Shown one piece after another: positions 25,019 to 33,911 of a stretch of DNA of 64,000 nt (position 1 is the first letter of the stretch; each line of letters starts with the position of its first letter). The position numbers and the translations under genes are program-made. Under the pieces are notes generated by a model. That model had not been told where the DNA came from. It saw only the letters and a program-made list of their open reading frames with translations, and searched no databases. Origin of the DNA: Pseudomonas sp. TNT3 (GTDB lineage Bacteria; Pseudomonadota; Gammaproteobacteria; Pseudomonadales; Pseudomonadaceae). The DNA lies in the NCBI RefSeq assembly GCF_010095445.2, contig NZ_WFGV02000027.1:1-64000 (forward strand), given 5' to 3'.

Positions 25019-25444
25019 ATGAGCGCACACGCCGAAATCCAGAGCCTGATCGATACCTATCAACAGGCCGTCATCGCCAAGGATATTGATAAAGTCATGG
25101 CACTGTATGCCGATGACATCGTTTCGTTCGATGCGGTCAAAGCCCTGCAATTCAAGGGCAAGGCCGCTTACCGCGCGCATTGGCAGGCGTGCATGGAAAT
25201 GTGCCCCGGCCCGCACATTTTCGAGTTTCACCAAATCAACATTGTGACCGGCGAACAGATCGCTTTCGCCCATTGGCTGGCCCATTGCGGTGGTACCAAT
25301 GACAAGGGTGAAACCCAGGCCTGCTGGATGCGCGGTACAGCCGGCTATCGTCGCGACGCGGGCCAATGGCGCATCGTCCACGAACACTTTTCTGCCCCCT
25401 TCGACATGGAAAGCGGTGCCACGTTGTTCGACTTGCAACCTTGA
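25019..25444 (+). CDS. SnoaL/NTF2-like protein (DUF4440 type)
   Basis: 141 residues, cone-shaped NTF2 fold: EIQSLIDTYQQAVIAKDIDK, VMALYADDIVSFDAVKALQF, KGKAAYRAHWQACMEMCPGP, and a terminal WRIVHEHFSAPFDMESG. Proteins of this type are small ligand-binding or isomerase-like. The ATG follows GGAGAACCCTC. It is the first gene of a four-gene run ending in the ECF sigma factor; such NTF2-like genes commonly accompany ECF42 loci. Function in the pathway is unknown. Confidence 0.85.
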   Translation: MSAHAEIQSLIDTYQQAVIAKDIDKVMALYADDIVSFDAVKALQFKGKAAYRAHWQACMEMCPGPHIFEFHQINIVTGEQIAFAHWLAHCGGTNDKGETQACWMRGTAGYRRDAGQWRIVHEHFSAPFDMESGATLFDLQP

Positions 25445-25524
25445 TCGTCAGGCTGGTCGTCGGGAAAAAACACCCGAACGCCAAACTGCAGCCATAGTTG
25501 ATCCGTTCGATCCGGGAGAATCCC

Positions 25525-25869
25525 ATGAAGTATTTGTGCCTGGTCTACAGCAGTGAGCGCGAACTGCATTCGCTGCCCGAGAGCCCTAAAGATGCCGAAT
25601 GCATGGCCTATGCCGAGTCCATCCAGGGCAGCGGGCGAATGATCGCCGCCGAGGCGCTGGAATCAGTGCAGACCGCGACCACCGTGCGCATGCGCAACGG
25701 CAAACTGTCGATTACCGACGGCCCCTTTGCCGAAACCAAGGAGCAGTTGGCTGGCTTCTACCTGATCGATGCCAAGGACCTTAATGAAGCCCTCCAGGTC
25801 GCCGGAAATATTCCGGCGGCACGGGTGGGCTGTGTCGAGGTGCGCCCCGTTCGCCAGTTGAATCCCTGA
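25525..25869 (+). CDS. YCII-related DGPF-domain protein
   Basis: 114 residues with the diagnostic DGPF motif in ITDGPFAETKEQLAGFYLID. Other family marks are MKYLCLVYSSE at the start and VEVRPVRQLNP at the end. DGPF proteins are the hallmark partners of ECF42 sigma factors; their biochemical role is not known, though the fold is ferredoxin-like and related to YciI dehydrochlorinase/muconolactone-type proteins. The ATG follows GGGAGAATCCC. It is 80 bases after the NTF2-like gene and 26 bases before the SRPBCC gene. Confidence 0.92.
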   Translation: MKYLCLVYSSERELHSLPESPKDAECMAYAESIQGSGRMIAAEALESVQTATTVRMRNGKLSITDGPFAETKEQLAGFYLIDAKDLNEALQVAGNIPAARVGCVEVRPVRQLNP

Positions 25870-25895
25870 ATAACAAAGACAACAGGAGATCCTGC

Positions 25896-26387
25896 ATGAG
25901 TCCGACACTCCTTCAACGACAGCCTGCACCGTTCGAGTTATCCATCAGTCGCCTGATCGACGCGCCACGGCGCAAAGTCTTCCGCGCCTGGACCGAGCCT
26001 GCCTTGCTCGCCCAGTGGTGGGGCCCGCACGGCATGACCACGCCCGAGTGCGAAATGGACCTGTGGGTCGGTGGCCAATTCCGCACCCTGATGCGCGCAC
26101 CGGACGGTTCGGAGTATCCGACCCTGGGCGTGTTTCTGGAAATCGTCGCCCCCGAGCGTCTGGTGTTCACCGATGCCTTCATTCCTGGCTGGATCCCCTC
26201 GGGCAAACCATTCATGTCGGCAGAGGTGACGCTTGAAGAGCGCGACGGCAAGACGCTTTACTCCGCGCGCGCCATGCATTGGTCCGAAGAGGACCGTCAG
26301 GCCCACGAAGCCATGGGGTTCGAGGACGGTTGGGGGCAGAGCCTGGACAGGTTGGTGACGTTGGTCACTGAAGGCATGCCGGACTGA
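25896..26387 (+). CDS. SRPBCC/AHSA1-like protein
   Basis: 163 residues, START-like fold. Family marks are SRLIDAPRRKVFRAWTEPAL, AQWWGPHGMTTPECEMDLWV, GGQFRTLMRAPDG, YPTLGVFLEIVAPERLVFTD and a C-terminal helix GWGQSLDRLVTLV. It probably binds a hydrophobic ligand. The ATG follows CAGGAGATCC. The stop overlaps the sigma-factor start (TGATG), so the two are translationally coupled. Confidence 0.9.
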   Translation: MSPTLLQRQPAPFELSISRLIDAPRRKVFRAWTEPALLAQWWGPHGMTTPECEMDLWVGGQFRTLMRAPDGSEYPTLGVFLEIVAPERLVFTDAFIPGWIPSGKPFMSAEVTLEERDGKTLYSARAMHWSEEDRQAHEAMGFEDGWGQSLDRLVTLVTEGMPD

Positions 26388-27622
26388 TGTCGGGCGTGTC
26401 GGTCAGCGCTCGGGTCGAGCAGGTTTATCGCGACGAGTCGCGGCGAATTCTGGCGACACTGATTCGCTTGTTGGGTGATTTCGATCTCGCGGAGGAGGCG
26501 CTGCACGAGGCTTTTTTCGTCGCGGTCGAACGCTGGCAACGAGACGGCGTGCCCGATAATCCACGCACGTGGCTGGTGTCCACCGGGCGCTTCAAGGCCA
26601 TTGACGTGTTGCGCCGGCGTGCGCGATTCAATGCGTCGCGACCCCTGCTGATCGCGCAACTGGAGGCGTTGGAGCAGGCGGACTGGAGTGACGAGGACGT
26701 GGAAGACGATCGCTTGCGCCTGATCTTCACCTGTTGTCACCCGGCACTCTCGGCGGATTCGCAGGTGCCATTGACGCTGCGGGAAGTGTGCGACCTGACC
26801 ACGGAAGAAATCGCCCGAGCGTTTCTCGCCACGCCGACCACCATTGCGCAACGCATCGTTCGGGCCAAAGCCAAGATTCGAGACGCAAAAATCCCCTATC
26901 AAGTGCCGACCCTGGCGGAATTGCCCGAACGTCTGGACAGCGTGTTGCGGGTGATCTACCTGGTGTTCAACGAGGGTTATTCGGCGTCCATCGGCGCCGA
27001 ATTGACCCGTGAAGAACTGACCCGCGAAGCCATTCGCCTGGGTCGTTTGTTGATGGAACTGCTGCCTGAGCCGGAAGTGATGGGGCTGTTGGCGTTGATG
27101 CTGTTGCACGAGTCCCGGCGCCCGGCCAGGACATCGGCAGACGGCGAGCTGATTGTGCTGGATGAACAGGACCGCTCGCTGTGGAATTGCGAGTTGATCG
27201 AAGAAGGTTGCGCACTGATCGAGCGGGCGCTGTCGACGGGGCGGTTCGGGCCGTATTGCTTGCAAGCAGCGATTGCGGCAGTGCATGCAGAGGCGCTGAG
27301 CGCTCAGGAAACGGACTGGCTGCAGATTGTGGGTTTGTATGACGTGTTGCTGGCCGCTGTGCCTTCACCGGTGATCGAGCTAAACCGGGCGGCAGCGATT
27401 TCCAAACGGGATGGGCCGTTGGCGGCGTTGGCGTTGGTTGACGGGATTCTGCAGCGCGGTGAGCTGCTGGACTATTACCTGGCGCATTCAGCGCGGGCGG
27501 AGTTTTACCGGCAGCTGGGCAGGGCGGAGGAGGCGCGGGGGGCGTATCGGCGTGCGCTGGAGTTGACGCAGCAACTGCCGGAACGGCGGTTTCTTGAAGG
27601 GCGATTGCGGGCATTAAAGTGA
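26387..27622 (+). CDS. ECF42-group RNA polymerase sigma factor with C-terminal extension
   Basis: 411 residues, twice the size of a simple ECF sigma. Sigma2 spans about residues 10-80 (LIRLLGDFDLAEEALHEAFF, NPRTWLVSTGRFKAIDVLRR). Sigma4 spans about 120-175 (LREVCDLTTEEIARAFLATP, TIAQRIVRAKAKIRDAK). The long helical C-terminal part (from about 185) has DSVLRVIYLVFNEGYSAS and a TPR-like end AEFYRQLGRAEEARGAYRRA. ECF42 factors have no anti-sigma gene; the extension is thought to regulate them. Neighbouring DGPF, SRPBCC and NTF2 genes support the group. The trigger is unknown. Confidence 0.92.
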   Translation: MSGVSVSARVEQVYRDESRRILATLIRLLGDFDLAEEALHEAFFVAVERWQRDGVPDNPRTWLVSTGRFKAIDVLRRRARFNASRPLLIAQLEALEQADWSDEDVEDDRLRLIFTCCHPALSADSQVPLTLREVCDLTTEEIARAFLATPTTIAQRIVRAKAKIRDAKIPYQVPTLAELPERLDSVLRVIYLVFNEGYSASIGAELTREELTREAIRLGRLLMELLPEPEVMGLLALMLLHESRRPARTSADGELIVLDEQDRSLWNCELIEEGCALIERALSTGRFGPYCLQAAIAAVHAEALSAQETDWLQIVGLYDVLLAAVPSPVIELNRAAAISKRDGPLAALALVDGILQRGELLDYYLAHSARAEFYRQLGRAEEARGAYRRALELTQQLPERRFLEGRLRALK

Positions 27623-27639
27623 GGCGACCTCGGGGCCGC

Positions 27640-27725
27640 CATCGCGGGCAAGCCCGGCTCCCACAGTTGACCGTGTCGGCCAGGACAACTTGGTCAACTG
27701 TGGGAGCCGGGCTTGCCCGCGATGG
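27640..27725. repeat. REP inverted pair
   Basis: Arms catcgcgggcaagcccggct and complement, extended by ccacagttgacc/ggtcaactgtgg. It lies between converging genes. Confidence 0.9.
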
Positions 27726-27749
27726 GGTCCTTAAGCCTGGCCAAAAATC

Positions 27750-28475
27750 TCAGGCCTGCTGACGTGTTGCCGCCAACACAATCTCCCGAATGCACACATT
27801 CTGCGGCTGCTGATAGGCATAGCTGATCGCCGCCGCCACATCCTCTGCGCTCAACACCGTGCCACCCATGTCCTGTTTCCAGGCCTGGTAACCGGTCTTG
27901 ATCGCGTCATCGGTGGTGTGACTGAGCAACTCGGTTTCCACCGCCCCCGGCGCAATAGTGATCACTCGCACATTGTGCGGCGACAGCTCTTCACGCAGGT
28001 TCTCGGACAGACCGTGCACCGCGAATTTGGTCCCGACGTAGGCAACGTGGTTCGGGAACGTCTTGCGACCGGCCACGGAACTGATGTTGATGATCGTGCC
28101 GTGTTTACGCTCAACCATGCCCGCGACCACCGCATGCACACCATTGAGCAAACCCTTCACGTTGACGTCGAGCATCTGATCCCACTGCGCCGGATCCTGT
28201 TGAGCCATCTCGCCCAGCAGCATGACACCGGCGTTGTTGATCAACAGATCCGCGGGGCCGAACTGCGCTTCAGCCTCGGCCACTGCCGCGAGCAGGGTTA
28301 CGCGGTCGGTGATGTCGACCCGGCGGCTGAGGGTGTTCGGCAGTTCTAGCGCCTCCAGACGCTCAACCCGACGGGCCAGCAGCAACAGGGGATGACCGGC
28401 AGCGCTCAACAGGCGTGCAGCCGCTTCGCCAATGCCGGAACTGGCCCCGGTGATGATAATCAATGGCTTGCTCAT
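27750..28475 (-). CDS. Short-chain dehydrogenase/reductase
   Basis: 241 residues, classical SDR. The cofactor motif is TGASSGIGEAAARLL; NNAGVMLLGEM follows, and the catalytic Ser, Tyr and Lys lie in ISSVAGRKTFPNHVAYVGTK. The cofactor arm RRVERLEAL with Arg residues suggests NADP(H). Sequence style is that of YdfG/serine-dehydrogenase-like NADP oxidoreductases. The ATG at 28475 has GGAG upstream. It is divergent from a LysR gene 110 bases away, which probably controls it. Substrate unknown. Confidence 0.88.
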   Translation of the reverse strand: MSKPLIIITGASSGIGEAAARLLSAAGHPLLLLARRVERLEALELPNTLSRRVDITDRVTLLAAVAEAEAQFGPADLLINNAGVMLLGEMAQQDPAQWDQMLDVNVKGLLNGVHAVVAGMVERKHGTIINISSVAGRKTFPNHVAYVGTKFAVHGLSENLREELSPHNVRVITIAPGAVETELLSHTTDDAIKTGYQAWKQDMGGTVLSAEDVAAAISYAYQQPQNVCIREIVLAATRQQA

Positions 28476-28585
28476 GCTTGACTCCAGGAATTGGAAAAAC
28501 AAATAACTAAACGTAAGGCGCAGTATATTTATCGCCTTGCTGGCTGAAAAATGCCTTATTCCTCTTTCTGCTATCGGAATTTCCT

Positions 28586-29428
28586 ATGGATATCCGTCAC
28601 CTTAAAGCCTTTATCGCCGTATTCGAGGAACGCAATATCACCTCGGCGGCGCAACGATTGTTCCTCAGCCAACCAACGCTGTCAGTCACCATCAAACAGC
28701 TCGAAGAAGACATGGGCGCGACGTTGTTCCTCCGTCAGCCCCGAGGTGTGGAGGTCAGCGATGAGGCACGGGTGCTGTACCCGCAAGCCCGGCGAATGGT
28801 GGCGGAGGCCGAGGCATTGAGCCGGCTTTTTCGTGGTCGAGAAAACCGGTCACCACTGGTGCTGGGGATTGAAGGGGATATTGCCGACAGCCAGATCGAA
28901 GCCTTCGTGCGCATGGCCCATCAGGCGTTACCCCATTTGCTGCTCACGCTGGAAGAGGGTTGCCATGGCGACGGTCGCTTGGCGGTGGAGGAGATGTGTT
29001 GCGAGGACGAATTGTTCCTGCCGTTGTGGGAGGAGTCCTACGTGATGGCATTGCCGGTCGGGCATCCGATGGCCAAGGGGGAGGCGGGCCAGCACTGGAC
29101 GCCGATCGATGACTGGATCACCTGTGCGCAGCATCCTTCCCATCAGCGTTTGATGGCGTTGTACGGGCGTTCGCCGGAAGCGGTGGCCGGGCATGCCGGT
29201 TCGTTGAAACAGGCACTGCACATGGTCGCGGCGGGGGTTGGTGTGGCGATGTTGCCGCAGTCATTGGTGAGCGGGAATGACCGGGTGGTGACCCGCGCAT
29301 TGCACCTGCCGGCACCGACCCGGCGAGTGGGTTTGTGTTACGCGGCGCAGGCGTTGGAGTTGCCGATGATGCGCGGGTTGCATGAGTATTTTCAGAGCAA
29401 TCGGCCGATAGATATCGACGCTGCGTGA
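28586..29428 (+). CDS. LysR-family regulator divergent from SDR
   Basis: 280 residues. HTH: DIRHLKAFIAVFEERNITSA, AQRLFLSQPTLSVTIKQLEE. The effector domain includes LVLGIEGDIADSQIEAF and the end AQALELPMMRGLHEYFQSN. The short 110-base intergenic region to the SDR gene should hold its binding site; AGGCGCAGTATATTTATCGCCT (28516-28537) is an imperfect dyad there. Inducer unknown. Confidence 0.87.
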   Translation: MDIRHLKAFIAVFEERNITSAAQRLFLSQPTLSVTIKQLEEDMGATLFLRQPRGVEVSDEARVLYPQARRMVAEAEALSRLFRGRENRSPLVLGIEGDIADSQIEAFVRMAHQALPHLLLTLEEGCHGDGRLAVEEMCCEDELFLPLWEESYVMALPVGHPMAKGEAGQHWTPIDDWITCAQHPSHQRLMALYGRSPEAVAGHAGSLKQALHMVAAGVGVAMLPQSLVSGNDRVVTRALHLPAPTRRVGLCYAAQALELPMMRGLHEYFQSNRPIDIDAA

Positions 29429-29438
29429 AACGTCATCC

Positions 29439-29466
29439 CTGTAGCAGCTGCCGAAGGCTGCTACAG
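29439..29466. repeat. Short hairpin of the 'tgtagcagct' family
   Basis: ctgtagcagc / gctgctacag with an eight-base loop; a half-size copy of the outer repeat at 11789 and 50724. It separates two converging LysR genes. Confidence 0.75.
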
Positions 29467-29478
29467 ATAGGTCTGTGT

Positions 29479-30333
29479 TTACTCCAGCATCTTGCCCAGC
29501 AACCAACTCCCCGCCGGCCCTGGCGGATGCAGGCGTGACCACAGCGCATCTACAAACACCGGTTTCGGCCAGCCGCGCACCTTCAGCTCCACTAACGCCC
29601 CGGCGTCAAAACGACCCACCAGCCAGCGGGGCAAAGGCGCCCAGCCAAATCCGCCCTGAGCCATTTCCAGCAGCATCAGGTAACTTGGCGCCGACCAGAC
29701 GCGGCCTTTTGCACGGCTTTCATACGGATTGACGATCGTCGCCAGCCGCAGCTCGCGGTGTTGCTGCAACACCTCCTGATCAATATGGCTCAGCGTCGCC
29801 AACGGGTGCGCACGGGAGACGAACAGCGCAATTTCCGTGCGCTCTTCGACGGTCGAGCTGACCAGATCCGGCGGATAACTTTCCTGCATCTCGGCAAACG
29901 CGACATGCGCCCGACCTCGTTGTATCAACGCCACCAGGTCGTCGCATTCGGCAATCAGGCATTCGAGTTCCAGGTCGGGATAGCGTTGCTCGAACGCACT
30001 CAGGGCCGCCTCGAACCGGTCGGACTGGTACGTGTCGGAAATCGCCACGGTGAGCTTGGCTTCGACGCCCTGGGACAGTTGGCTGGCGGACATTTCCAGC
30101 CGGCTGGTGGCGGCCAGGATGTCCTCGGCCCGTTGCAGCATGACGTGCCCCGCCGGCGTCAGCGTGGGCTTGCGGCTGCTGCGGTCAAACAGGATCAGAT
30201 TCAGATCGATTTCCAGGCTGGCCACGGCGGCGCTGATGGTCGACTGACTGCGACCCAGCTTGCGTGCCGCAGCGGAAAACGAACCTTGGGTGGCTGCCTG
30301 GACGAACGCCAGCAACACTTCGTGCGAGGCCAT
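29479..30333 (-). CDS. LysR-family regulator divergent from second PACE gene
   Basis: 284 residues. HTH: SHEVLLAFVQAATQGSFSAA, ARKLGRSQSTISAAVASLEI. The effector domain has LTVAISDTYQSDRFEAALSA and LELECLIAECDDLV. Its length, divergent layout and partner repeat the arrangement at 15.7-17.1 kb, so it should regulate the PACE gene across the 90-base gap. Its partner is frameshifted in this sequence. Confidence 0.87.
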   Translation of the reverse strand: MASHEVLLAFVQAATQGSFSAAARKLGRSQSTISAAVASLEIDLNLILFDRSSRKPTLTPAGHVMLQRAEDILAATSRLEMSASQLSQGVEAKLTVAISDTYQSDRFEAALSAFEQRYPDLELECLIAECDDLVALIQRGRAHVAFAEMQESYPPDLVSSTVEERTEIALFVSRAHPLATLSHIDQEVLQQHRELRLATIVNPYESRAKGRVWSAPSYLMLLEMAQGGFGWAPLPRWLVGRFDAGALVELKVRGWPKPVFVDALWSRLHPPGPAGSWLLGKMLE

Positions 30334-30423
30334 GAACTATCGCCTTGATCGATGGTTATTGATTATGAAGTATCGGGGCAGTGCCGGATCATGGCAACCA
30401 CAGTCACTCAGAGGAGTCTGGTC

Positions 30424-30860
30424 ATGAGCACTAGCAAATCCATCACTGAACGTTTCCTGCAGGCCGTCGGCTTCGAAACATTGGCCATCCTGATCTGTAC
30501 CCCGCTACTGGCGTGGATCATGGACAAACCGATGCTGGAATGGGCGTCGTCACCGTCATCATCGCAGCGCTGGCGCTAGCCTGGAACGTGATCTTCAACG
30601 GCCTGTTCGATCGGCTGCTGGCACGCCTGAATATTGTGCATAACGCCTGGGTTCGCGTGGTGCATGCGCTGCTGTTCGAAGGCGGGCTGGTGGCGCTGGG
30701 CGTGCCGTTGATTGCCTGGTGGCTGAACGTCAGCCTGTGGCAGGCGTTTGTGCTGGACATCGGTGTGCTGCTGTTTTTCCTGCCGTACACCTATGTTTAC
30801 CACTGGGTGTATGACGTGGTGCGTGAGCGGGTGGTGATGCGCCGGGTCTGTGAGGCATAA
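30424..30860 (+). pseudogene. PACE efflux transporter with single-base frameshift
   Basis: Start ATG at 30424 follows AGAGGAGTCTGGTC. The first part reads STSKSITERFLQAVGFETLA with the conserved PACE Glu at residue 18, through LLAWIMDKPMLE. After about 30539 the family match moves to another frame: GVVTVIIAALALAWNVIFNG, then HALLFEGGLVALGVPLIAWW and FLPYTYVYHWVYD. Adding one A so that CTGGAATGGGC becomes CTGGAAATGGGC rejoins them as PMLEMGVVTVII and gives a 145-residue protein, the normal PACE size. As read, the first frame stops near 30579. It may be a sequencing error rather than a dead gene. Confidence 0.88.
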
Positions 30861-30885
30861 CCCCCAAACCTGTGGGAGCCGGTGA

Positions 30886-32502
30886 TCAGAACAACTGCGT
30901 GAACAACCAATACAAACTGCCCGACAGTAGAATCGCCGCTGGCAATGTCAGTACCCAGGCCATCAGCAGGTTGCGGATAGTCTTCATTTGCAAGCCGCCA
31001 CCGTTGGCGACCATTGTCCCGGCGACGCCCGATGACAGCACATGGGTGGTCGACACGGGCAGGCCAAACATGTCGGCGGCACCAATTGTCAGCATCGCCA
31101 CGGTTTCCGCCGAGGCGCCCTGTGCATAGGTCAAATGGGTCTTGCCGATCTTCTCGCCGACGGTCACCACGATGCGCTTCCAGCCGACCATGGTGCCCAA
31201 CCCCAGCGCGATGGCCACGGCGATTTTCACCCACAACGGAATAAACCGCGTGGCGTTGTCGATTTGTTGCTTGAACAGTTGCAGCTTGTCGACGGTGTCG
31301 GCGTCGAAATTGCCGACCTTGTTCTTTTCCATCAGGCGAATGGTTTCGCTGGTCAGGTACATGTCGTTACGCACGTTGCCCATGGCTTCGGCAGGGACTT
31401 TCGACAGCGAGCCATAACCTTTCACTTCATTACCGATGTGGCCTGTCAGGGCGGCGAGGGCGGGGATCAGTTGCGGCGTCACGTCCTTGCTGCCCACATA
31501 GTCAGACAGGATCGCTCTTGGATCGGCAGGCGCCGGTTGAGGCGCACTGCGCTCCAGCGCTTGTTGGGTCACTTGCGCCACAGCAGCAAACTGCAAGGCC
31601 TGATCGGCCGGCATGGTCCGGTTCAGCGCATACGCCATCGGTAGCGTGCCCACCAGAATCAGCATGATCAGGCCCATGCCTTTCTGGCCGTCATTGGAAC
31701 CGTGGGCGAATGACACGCCAGTGCAGGTCAGAATCAGCAGGCCGCGAATCCACCACGGTGGCGGCGTGTTGCCTTCCGGAGCGCTGTACAGCGAACGATT
31801 CTTGACGAAAGCGCGCAACGCCAGCAGCAGCAACGCGGCGAAACCAAAACCGACCAGGGGCGAAAGCAGCAGCGCGTAACCGATCCTGGTCGCTTGCGCC
31901 CAGTCCACGCCGCTGGTGCCATCGCGGCCGTGCATGAGGGCATTGGCCACGCCGACGCCGATGATCGAGCCGATCAGAGTGTGTGAAGACGACGCCGGCA
32001 AACCCAGCCACCAGGTACCGAGGTTCCACAGGATCGCGGCGATCAGCAGGGCGAAGATCATCGCGAAGCCGGCGGACGAACCGACTTGCAGAATCAATTC
32101 CACCGGCAGCAGGGCAATGATGCCGAACGCTACCGCACCGCTGGAAAGCAGCACGCCGAGAAAGTTGAAGAAGCCGGACCAGGCCACTGCGAAATTCGGC
32201 GGTAACGAATTGGTGTAGATCACCGTGGCCACGGCGTTGGCGGTGTCATGGAAACCGTTGACGAACTCAAAGCCGAGGGCGATCAGCAGGGCAACACCGA
32301 GCAGCACGAAGGGCGTCCAGGTGGTGACCACGGTGCCGAGTTCATGCACGTCATGCATCAGGCTATAGGCCGTGAACAAAAGCCCGCCGGCCAACACACC
32401 GAAAAAAATCACCAGGGTGAACAGGCCGGGTTTTTTATCGAACTGCGGCTTGACGCTACTGGCGAGAGCCTGCGCATCGGGACAGTAGGAAGGCGTAGCC
32501 AT
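30886..32502 (-). CDS. Inorganic phosphate transporter, PiT family
   Basis: 538 residues with 10-12 membrane segments. PiT signatures are GFEFVNGFHDTANAVATVIY near the N-terminus and the repeat SFAHGSNDGQKGMGLIMLIL, each with the conserved Asn/Asp pair. The C-terminal LPVSTTHVLSSGVAGTMVAN mirrors LPASSSHTLIGSIIGVGVAN. It imports metal-phosphate with protons at low affinity. A soluble loop lies around residues 330-430. The ATG at 32502 follows TCAGGATTGTCC. No DUF47 partner gene is adjacent. A half-REP (cctgtgggagccgg) abuts its 3' end. Confidence 0.9.
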   Translation of the reverse strand: MATPSYCPDAQALASSVKPQFDKKPGLFTLVIFFGVLAGGLLFTAYSLMHDVHELGTVVTTWTPFVLLGVALLIALGFEFVNGFHDTANAVATVIYTNSLPPNFAVAWSGFFNFLGVLLSSGAVAFGIIALLPVELILQVGSSAGFAMIFALLIAAILWNLGTWWLGLPASSSHTLIGSIIGVGVANALMHGRDGTSGVDWAQATRIGYALLLSPLVGFGFAALLLLALRAFVKNRSLYSAPEGNTPPPWWIRGLLILTCTGVSFAHGSNDGQKGMGLIMLILVGTLPMAYALNRTMPADQALQFAAVAQVTQQALERSAPQPAPADPRAILSDYVGSKDVTPQLIPALAALTGHIGNEVKGYGSLSKVPAEAMGNVRNDMYLTSETIRLMEKNKVGNFDADTVDKLQLFKQQIDNATRFIPLWVKIAVAIALGLGTMVGWKRIVVTVGEKIGKTHLTYAQGASAETVAMLTIGAADMFGLPVSTTHVLSSGVAGTMVANGGGLQMKTIRNLLMAWVLTLPAAILLSGSLYWLFTQLF

Positions 32503-32631
32503 GACGGACAATCCTGAGGAGGGAAGGAATGCCGCCCATGATCGTTGCTAAATGTTACTGAGGGGCTGCTTCAGATCAGGGTTTGCGGTGTTTGTGGGGG
32601 CCGCTGATCTGAAAGCAACGATCTTTTGATC

Positions 32632-33654
32632 TTAATAATCCTGGCGCTTGCGGAACGCCCAGCGCCCCGCAATGACGGTGAACGTGGCCACCAGTGCCAC
32701 CAGAATCCAGAACCCTTCCGGATCCCCCGATAGCGGCACACCGCCGACGTTCATGCCGAAGAAGCCGGCGATGATGTTGATCGGCAGCGCCAGCACCGTC
32801 ACCACGGTCAGCGTGAACAGCGTGCGGTTGCTTTGTTCGTTAAGGTTGGCGGCGATTTCTTCCTGCAACAACTTGATCCGTTCGCCCAGGGCCGTGAGGT
32901 CGTTGATGATCAGCGCGAACTCCTCGGTGGACTTGCGCAGCTCCTTCACGTCTTCCTTCTGCAGCCATTGCGGCGGGCGATTGAGCAAGCGCAATAACGA
33001 GCCTGGCTCCAGCGCCAGCAGGCGTTGCAAACGCACCAGCACCCGCCGGTTGGCGCCCAGCTCGGCGCGGTTGGTGGACAGCCGCGAGGAGAGCAACTCG
33101 TCTTCGATCTGGTCGACGCTCTGGCTGGTCCTGCGCACGATTTGCGTCAGGACTTCACCCTGGTCGCGCAGCAAGTGCACCAGCAATTCCAGCGGGGAGC
33201 GAAAACGTTCGCCGGCCTTCACCGACGTACGCAGCTTGTCCACCGAGTGCAAGGGTTGCAGGCGCGCGCTGATGATCAGGCGGCTGCGTGCGCACACCCA
33301 CAGCGTCGACACGTCCGAAGACACCATGCTGCTGAGGTTGAACACCACATCGTTGACCACCGCCAGCAAGGCGGAATCGACATGTTCGATGCGCGTCGAA
33401 CGGGAGCCTTCATGCAGCGCTTCGAAAAACTCGTCGGGTAATCCCAGGTGACTTTTCATCCAGCGCTCACAGGCAGCGTGCGCGAGGTTCAGGTGCAGCC
33501 AGAGAAAGTCGTCGTTGTTTTCCGGTTGCTCCAGGCACTGCAACGCCATGGCTGAGTCGATCTCCCGACCACGCTCACCGGGGCGAAAACTGAACCCATA
33601 GAGCAGACCGAACAGGTCCGGATCACGGTGGCTTTGGTCGATGCTGTGGTTCAT
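32632..33654 (-). CDS. Zinc transporter ZntB-like (CorA superfamily)
   Basis: 340 residues. A large soluble N-terminal domain is followed by two C-terminal membrane segments. The pore motif is GMN in AGFFGMNVGGVPLSG after LALPINIIAGFF. The long stalk helix includes SVDQIEDELLSSRL and LREEIAANLNEQSN-like sequence (read LLQEEIAANLNEQ). CorA-family members with this N-terminus are ZntB, which moves Zn2+ with protons. The start is ATG at 33654. The gene stands alone. Zn versus Mg/Ni specificity is not certain. Confidence 0.85.
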   Translation of the reverse strand: MNHSIDQSHRDPDLFGLLYGFSFRPGERGREIDSAMALQCLEQPENNDDFLWLHLNLAHAACERWMKSHLGLPDEFFEALHEGSRSTRIEHVDSALLAVVNDVVFNLSSMVSSDVSTLWVCARSRLIISARLQPLHSVDKLRTSVKAGERFRSPLELLVHLLRDQGEVLTQIVRRTSQSVDQIEDELLSSRLSTNRAELGANRRVLVRLQRLLALEPGSLLRLLNRPPQWLQKEDVKELRKSTEEFALIINDLTALGERIKLLQEEIAANLNEQSNRTLFTLTVVTVLALPINIIAGFFGMNVGGVPLSGDPEGFWILVALVATFTVIAGRWAFRKRQDY

Positions 33655-33787
33655 GAGGTCTCGCTGCGCGAAGGCGGTTGTTGCGGGTTTTACAGGTTCA
33701 CTGGAGCCGCATCATCGCAAGGAGGTTTGACCGTTTTGTGACCGTTCGATGTCGCTGATGTTTGTGACTGCCAACGGCCGAAAGGAT

Positions 33788-33814
33788 TAAAGAAAGGCTC
33801 TGGCACGCCGATGA
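33788..33814 (+). promoter_or_regulatory. FliA (sigma-28) type promoter
   Basis: TAAAGAAA, spacer of 11 bases, GCCGATGA. This matches the flagellar sigma-28 consensus TAAAGTTT-N11-GCCGATAA at all key positions of both elements. It lies about 100 bases before the MCP start, in the right direction. Confidence 0.8.
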
Positions 33815-33911
33815 CGGTGATGCTGAATATCGCGATGTGGTCGTGGACCAGCGTCGCCGACAGGGAGGTCCGGACATCTTGCACGCCTGCCGGGCGTGTC
33901 TTATCCCTGTC

